Shown here piece by piece: positions 29,216 through 32,820 of a stretch of 32,820 bases of DNA (position 1 is its first letter; every line of letters starts with the position of its first letter). A program made the position numbers and the translations under genes. This stretch comes from an uncultured Sulfitobacter sp. (lineage in GTDB: Bacteria > Pseudomonadota > Alphaproteobacteria > Rhodobacterales > Rhodobacteraceae), in assembly GCA_913060815.1 (NCBI GenBank), contig CAJXSZ010000029.1, positions 1 to 32,820 of the forward strand, in the 5' to 3' direction. A model generated the notes under the pieces. The model did no database searches, was not told where the DNA came from, and worked only from the letters and a program-made list of their open reading frames with translations.

Positions 29216-30343
29216 CTAGGGTTTGCGTGCCTCAAGGCAGGAGGTCACAAACGCACGGCGCGGTGCGGGCGTCTTAATATTCTCGAACCCCGCAGCACGA
29301 CAAAGCGCTGCAATCTCATCCGCTGAACGTGTGCGCCCTGTACGCATCGCAAGTGTATAAAGCGCAAAGTAAGCGTCCCCTGCGCGGGTCGGGCGCGCAC
29401 CGCCTGTCATAGGCTCGGACACAATGAGCCGCCCGCCGCTGGGGAGGGCTGCGTAGATCTTGGCGAGCAGGGCCGCGACCGTCTCATCACTGTGGTCATA
29501 GAGAACCCGAATAAGACTTATAGCGTCCGCGCCCTCGGGCAGGGAATTGTCGCGAAATGAGCCGCCTGTAATACTGGCGCGCCCTGTCATCCCCGCCGCA
29601 TCGAATCGCTGCGCCGCCGACGGAGCAACTTCGGGCAGATCGAACAGCATGAGCCCGAGATCGGAATAGGCACCGCCGACCGCAGTAAGAAACGCGCCAG
29701 AGCCGCCGCCGATGTCCATCAAAGTGTTGATGCCTGAGAAATCAATCGCTGCCAAAGTATCGTCGGCGACCAAAAGCTGGCTTTGCGCCATCAGGTCAGA
29801 GTAGGTCGCAGCAACATCCGCGTCCATGTTGCCGCCAAAGACATAGGGCCAAAAGCCCGCCAGCTCGGTCTGGACCTCCCCGCGAAAGAAAGCGACAGGG
29901 TCAGAGAGGTCACGGTAGAGAACATCGTGATGTGCAATCATCTGGCTCAGACCCGGCACACCGACAAGGGCAGCGCCTGTGCGGCTGAGGCCAAAGCGCC
30001 CTCCCCGCTTGGATTTCAAAACCCCAAGCGCCACGCCCGCGCGCAGCAAAATCAGCATTCGCTCCAGCGGCATCTGTGCATCGACGGCCAGCGTTTCCGC
30101 AGCCATTGGCCCTCGCATCAGCTTTTGTGGAATCTCCAGCTGCACCAACGCACACAACACTTGTGAATGGCAAAACCCCGCCAGCAGATCGAACATCGCC
30201 TCACCCTCAAGGCGCACGATGCGGCGGGTAAGCGGGAATTTCGCGGCCCATTTCTGGAAGCCCCGTGCAGCCATGAGGCTGTTGAACCATGATCCGCGCG
30301 CGGGTTTGGAAACGGCCATCGACGTGTCGGTGGAAAAGGTCAC
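29216..30343 (-). CDS. crtF: CrtF, hydroxyneurosporene/demethylspheroidene O-methyltransferase
   Basis: This roughly 375-residue SAM-dependent methyltransferase adds the 1-methoxy group in the spheroidene pathway. It has an N-terminal dimerisation region with FPLTRRIVRLEGEAMFDLLA and FCHSQVLCALVQLEIPQKL, a SAM motif LMDIGGGSGAFLTAV, and GGRLIVSEPMTGG in the catalytic half. The start is uncertain: a GTG at 30341-30343 overlaps the crtE stop by four bases (GTGA), suggesting coupling, while the first ATG (30319) lacks a ribosome-binding site. Its presence implies spheroidene or spheroidenone carotenoids. Confidence 0.9.
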   Translation of the reverse strand: MTFSTDTSMAVSKPARGSWFNSLMAARGFQKWAAKFPLTRRIVRLEGEAMFDLLAGFCHSQVLCALVQLEIPQKLMRGPMAAETLAVDAQMPLERMLILLRAGVALGVLKSKRGGRFGLSRTGAALVGVPGLSQMIAHHDVLYRDLSDPVAFFRGEVQTELAGFWPYVFGGNMDADVAATYSDLMAQSQLLVADDTLAAIDFSGINTLMDIGGGSGAFLTAVGGAYSDLGLMLFDLPEVAPSAAQRFDAAGMTGRASITGGSFRDNSLPEGADAISLIRVLYDHSDETVAALLAKIYAALPSGGRLIVSEPMTGGARPTRAGDAYFALYTLAMRTGRTRSADEIAALCRAAGFENIKTPAPRRAFVTSCLEARKP

Positions 30344-31227
30344 TCGCCCGCGATCTTTGAGGCTTGTGCAGCGCGCCATTTGATCGGGGTCAGCACCTCT
30401 GCCTGCGCCGTGACCATCGCGGCAAGCTTTGCCTCACCGGGGCATTTGGGGATCGACGCTATGGCACCGCCCAGAATATCGCGCATCCGCTGGATCGCAC
30501 CATCGACGCCAAGCTCTGTTACTGCGTTGGGGCGTCCGTGCAAATCATCCTGACCCACAGGCTTGCCCAATGTCTCTTCGTCGTAAAGCGCGTCGCGCAG
30601 GTCATCGGCAACCTGAAAGGCCTCACCGATTCGCGCGCCCAGCTCTTCCCACGGCTCTCCGTCCTGACCGCCCGCAATCGCGCCCATCTGCGTGGCTGCC
30701 ATAAACAGCGCGCCTGTCTTGGCTGCGTGATAGGCGCTCAGATCAATCTCGCTTTCGCTCTCCCAGCCTTGGCCCGCGCAAATACCATTCGGCATGCCTG
30801 AGCGTGTAGCCAGCACCCGCATCATCGCAACAGCGCGGGCAGGATTGTCGGCGGCTGCTTTGGCCAGCACTTCGAACGCCATAATGATGAGGCTGTCACC
30901 GACCAGAACGGCCAGTGCTTCGCCATAGACCTTATGCACCGAGGGCTTGCCACGCCGCATGTCGGCATCGTCAAAACAAGGCAGGTCATCATGCACAAGC
31001 GAGGCGCAGTGCATAAGCTCGAGCGCCGTGGCCGCCGCATCCGCCAGTTTGGGGTGCACGTCGCCACAGGCCGCCGCAACACTCAACAGAATGGTCGGGC
31101 GAATGCGCGCTCCACCAGGCGTCACAGCATAATGCAGCGCCTCGGCAAGCTTGGCAGGGCTGGGTGCTGTTTGCCCCTCCGCAATGGCCTGCATGATCGC
31201 GCTGTCTATTCTTTGGGCAAATGACAT
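30340..31227 (-). CDS. crtE: CrtE, geranylgeranyl diphosphate synthase
   Basis: This 295-residue trans-prenyltransferase makes C20 GGPP, used for phytoene and for the bacteriochlorophyll tail. Both aspartate-rich motifs are present: DDLPCFDDADMRRG and VADDLRDALYD. GKPSVHKVYGEALAVLVGDS is another conserved block. The ATG at 31225-31227 has GGAG nine bases upstream and gives the family length; the open frame to 31359 would run through both PpsR boxes. It is coupled to crtF and diverges from crtD. Confidence 0.96.
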   Translation of the reverse strand: MSFAQRIDSAIMQAIAEGQTAPSPAKLAEALHYAVTPGGARIRPTILLSVAAACGDVHPKLADAAATALELMHCASLVHDDLPCFDDADMRRGKPSVHKVYGEALAVLVGDSLIIMAFEVLAKAAADNPARAVAMMRVLATRSGMPNGICAGQGWESESEIDLSAYHAAKTGALFMAATQMGAIAGGQDGEPWEELGARIGEAFQVADDLRDALYDEETLGKPVGQDDLHGRPNAVTELGVDGAIQRMRDILGGAIASIPKCPGEAKLAAMVTAQAEVLTPIKWRAAQASKIAGE

Positions 31228-31258
31228 GGTGATTTTCTCCGGCCGTGCGTGCAGCAAA

Positions 31259-31276
31259 TGTAAAGTGTTGCTGACA
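31259..31276. promoter_or_regulatory. PpsR/CrtJ box 8 (crtE/crtD)
   Basis: Exact TGT-N12-ACA match TGTAAAGTGTTGCTGACA in the 101-base region between divergent crtE and crtD. It starts 25 bases from box 9. It contains TTGCTG (31268-31273), a weak -35 that pairs at 17 bases with TAAACT in box 9 for crtD. Confidence 0.8.
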
Positions 31277-31283
31277 TAGCAAC

Positions 31284-31301
31284 TGTAAACTAAACTGGAC
31301 A
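31284..31301. promoter_or_regulatory. PpsR/CrtJ box 9 (crtE/crtD)
   Basis: Exact match TGTAAACTAAACTGGACA. On the minus strand its TTTACA could be the crtE -35; on the plus strand its TAAACT (31291-31296) could be the crtD -10. One bound pair could silence both directions. Confidence 0.8.
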
Positions 31302-31328
31302 CATTCGGAACAGTTGTCAATCTTTGCC

Positions 31329-32789
31329 TTGGAGCGTTCAATCCCCAGCAATACACCACATATCGCAGTGATCGGCGCGGGAATCGGCGGCTTGGCGGCT
31401 GCCTTGCGCCTTTCTCATGCGGGCGCGCGTGTGACCGTATTGGAACGCCACAACACGCCCGGTGGCAAGATGCGCACCCTGCCGTCGATCGCGGGACCGG
31501 TAGATGCAGGCCCGACAGTGCTGACGATGAAACCTGTCTTTGATGCGCTGTTTGCGGATGTCGGCGCGCGGCTGGAAAATCACGTTACCCTACTGCGCGA
31601 ACCGCTGCTGGCGCGCCATTTCTGGCGGGATGGCACCACGCTGGATCTGATGGCCGACCATGATCACAGTATCGCCAACGTTGGCGCAACCTTTGGCGCG
31701 GCGGCAGCGCAGCAATTCGACCAGTTTTGCGAACGGGCCAGCGCCCTGTTCGACACATTCGATGCGCCCATGATGCAGGATGAAGCGCCCAGCCTCGCTT
31801 CCCTGACGCGCACCGTTTTGCGCAACCCTGCGATTATCCCCGCCATGGCGCCGCATCAGACACTCGCCCAAACGCTTCGGAGCAGCTTTGCCGAACCTCG
31901 GCTTGCGCAGCTTTTTGCACGATATGCCACCTATGTCGGCGGCATTCCCGAACAATGCCCAGCTCTCCTCTTGCTGATCTGGGAGGCCGAGCGGCGCGGC
32001 GTGTGGCATGTGCAAGGCGGGATGCACAAACTGGCCCAAGCGATTGAAGACCTCGCCCGACAAAAAGGGGCTACTTTCCACTACAACGCACATGTTTCGC
32101 GGATCGAGACGCGGGATGGCACACCCTGCGCTGTGCAAACGGAAAGCGGACGCACCGAGGTGGATGCAGTCCTGTTCAACGGTGATCCGCGTGCGCTGGC
32201 CACAGGTATGCTGGGGGAGGCTGTCAGCAAAGTCATCGCGCCAAAAGCGGTCGCACCACGCAGCCTGTCTGCACAGGTTCAAGCCTTTGCCGCAACTGTT
32301 GAAGGTGATTTCCCTCTCGCTGCGCATAACGTCTTTTTCGCAGACGAGCCCAGACGCGAATATGCGGCTTTGGCCAAGGGACAGCTGCAGTCCGATCCCA
32401 CACTTTATATCTGCGCCCAAGACCGTTTTGGCGGGGCAACACCTGCGGGTCCAGAGCGTTTCGAGATCATTCTCAACGCGCCCCCCGCCGCCGACCATGC
32501 ACCGATCCACCCAGAGGAGAGCGACCAATGTCAGACTTTGATTTTCAAAAGGCTGGCCGCGTTCGGTCTACACTTTACCCCGCCACCGCAGGCAAACACC
32601 CTGACGGGGCCGCACAGCTTCGGCGCTCTGTTTCCGGCGTCGAACGGGTCTCTTTACGGGCGTTCCCCAGCGGGGATGATGGCGGCATTTGCACGCCCGA
32701 CGGCGCGGACAAGGATGTCGGGCTTGTATCTGGCGGGGGGCGGGGCGCATCCGGGCGCGGGGGTGCCGATGGCCACGCTCTCCGCAGCC
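31329..32789 (+). CDS. crtD: CrtD, methoxyneurosporene/hydroxyneurosporene desaturase (3' end missing)
   Basis: This is a phytoene-desaturase-family flavoprotein that introduces the 3,4 double bond in the spheroidene pathway. About 487 codons are open to the contig end, close to full length. The FAD motif AVIGAGIGGLAAALRLSHAG lies near the start, followed by VLERHNTPGGKM. The C-terminal signature GLYLAGGGAHPGAGVPMATL comes just before the break. The start is uncertain: no in-frame ATG exists; TTG at 31329 is used here, TTG at 31314 is possible, and an ATC at 31341 has GGAG at ideal distance. The codons after 32789 (SLIHISEPT when translated) are adapter. Divergence from crtE supports CrtD over CrtI. 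Confidence 0.9.
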
Positions 32790-32820
32790 CTGTCTCTTAT
32801 ACACATCTCCGAGCCCACGA
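32790..32820. other. Illumina Nextera adapter (artefact)
   Basis: The last 31 bases begin CTGTCTCTTATACACATCT, the Tn5 mosaic end used in Nextera libraries, followed by CCGAGCCCACGA, the index-side adapter. They are not genomic. The translated pieces HISEPT (plus strand) and MYKRQ (minus strand) are familiar products of this contamination. Confidence 0.97.

Noticed and set aside
31228..31359. 44-residue N-terminal extension of CrtE
   Set aside because: It would be encoded across both PpsR boxes and the crtD start, while the internal ATG at 31227 has a good ribosome site and gives the normal length.
31590..32528. Minus-strand 312-codon open frame near the contig end
   Set aside because: The plus strand here translates without interruption into CrtD with FAD and C-terminal signatures; the minus frame is its shadow.
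32568..32804. Minus-strand frame starting MYKRQ
   Set aside because: The start codon lies in Nextera adapter sequence, so the frame is an artefact.

Overview
The window is most of a photosynthesis gene cluster (PGC) from an alphaproteobacterium of the Rhodobacteraceae/Roseobacter group. Three things point there: the gene set (bacteriochlorophyll a genes, type-2 reaction centre, LH1, spheroidene-type carotenoid genes crtD/crtE/crtF), the PpsR/PpaA regulators, and the gene order. The true sequence ends at 32789. The last 31 bases are Illumina Nextera adapter, so the right edge is a draft-contig end. No tRNA, rRNA, CRISPR array or insertion sequence was seen, and no gene-free stretch exceeds 300 bases.

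Layout. (1) 1-7950, minus strand: bchF-bchN-bchB-bchH-bchL-bchM, for the dark-operative protochlorophyllide reductase, Mg chelatase large subunit and neighbouring steps. (2) 8204-10392, plus: ppaA(aerR)-ppsR, divergent from bchF. (3) 10404-12860, minus: edd-eda of the Entner-Doudoroff pathway, inserted between pigment genes and preceded by a LacI-type palindrome. (4) 13132-13974, plus: a second cobalamin-binding regulator-like gene. (5) 14050-14508, minus: cytochrome c2. (6) 14716-18662, plus: bchG-orf428(PucC-like)-bchP-idi. (7) 18653-31227, minus: crtE-crtF, then bchC-bchX-orf-bchY-bchZ-pufQ-pufB-pufA-pufL-pufM-pufX, then dxs and a 60-residue orf, in a superoperon-like order. (8) 31329-32789, plus: crtD, cut by the contig end.

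How it works together. IspDE-type precursors from Dxs and Idi feed CrtE, which makes GGPP for carotenoids and for the BchP/BchG phytyl tail. BchH, BchLNB, BchF, BchXYZ and BchC build bacteriochlorophyllide. PufLM, PufBA and PufX form the RC-LH1 core, and cytochrome c2 probably re-reduces it because no pufC follows pufM. Nine exact PpsR boxes (TGT-N12-ACA) sit in the intergenic regions bchF/ppaA, cycA/bchG, crtF/bchC and crtE/crtD. None was seen in the spacer ahead of the puf genes.

Points of most interest: PufX rather than PufC, two unknown small genes coupled to bchX/bchY and to dxs, the second B12-type regulator with an inverted-repeat-rich upstream region, the Entner-Doudoroff insertion, a probable leaderless bchG mRNA, and strong RNA structures in the puf region.
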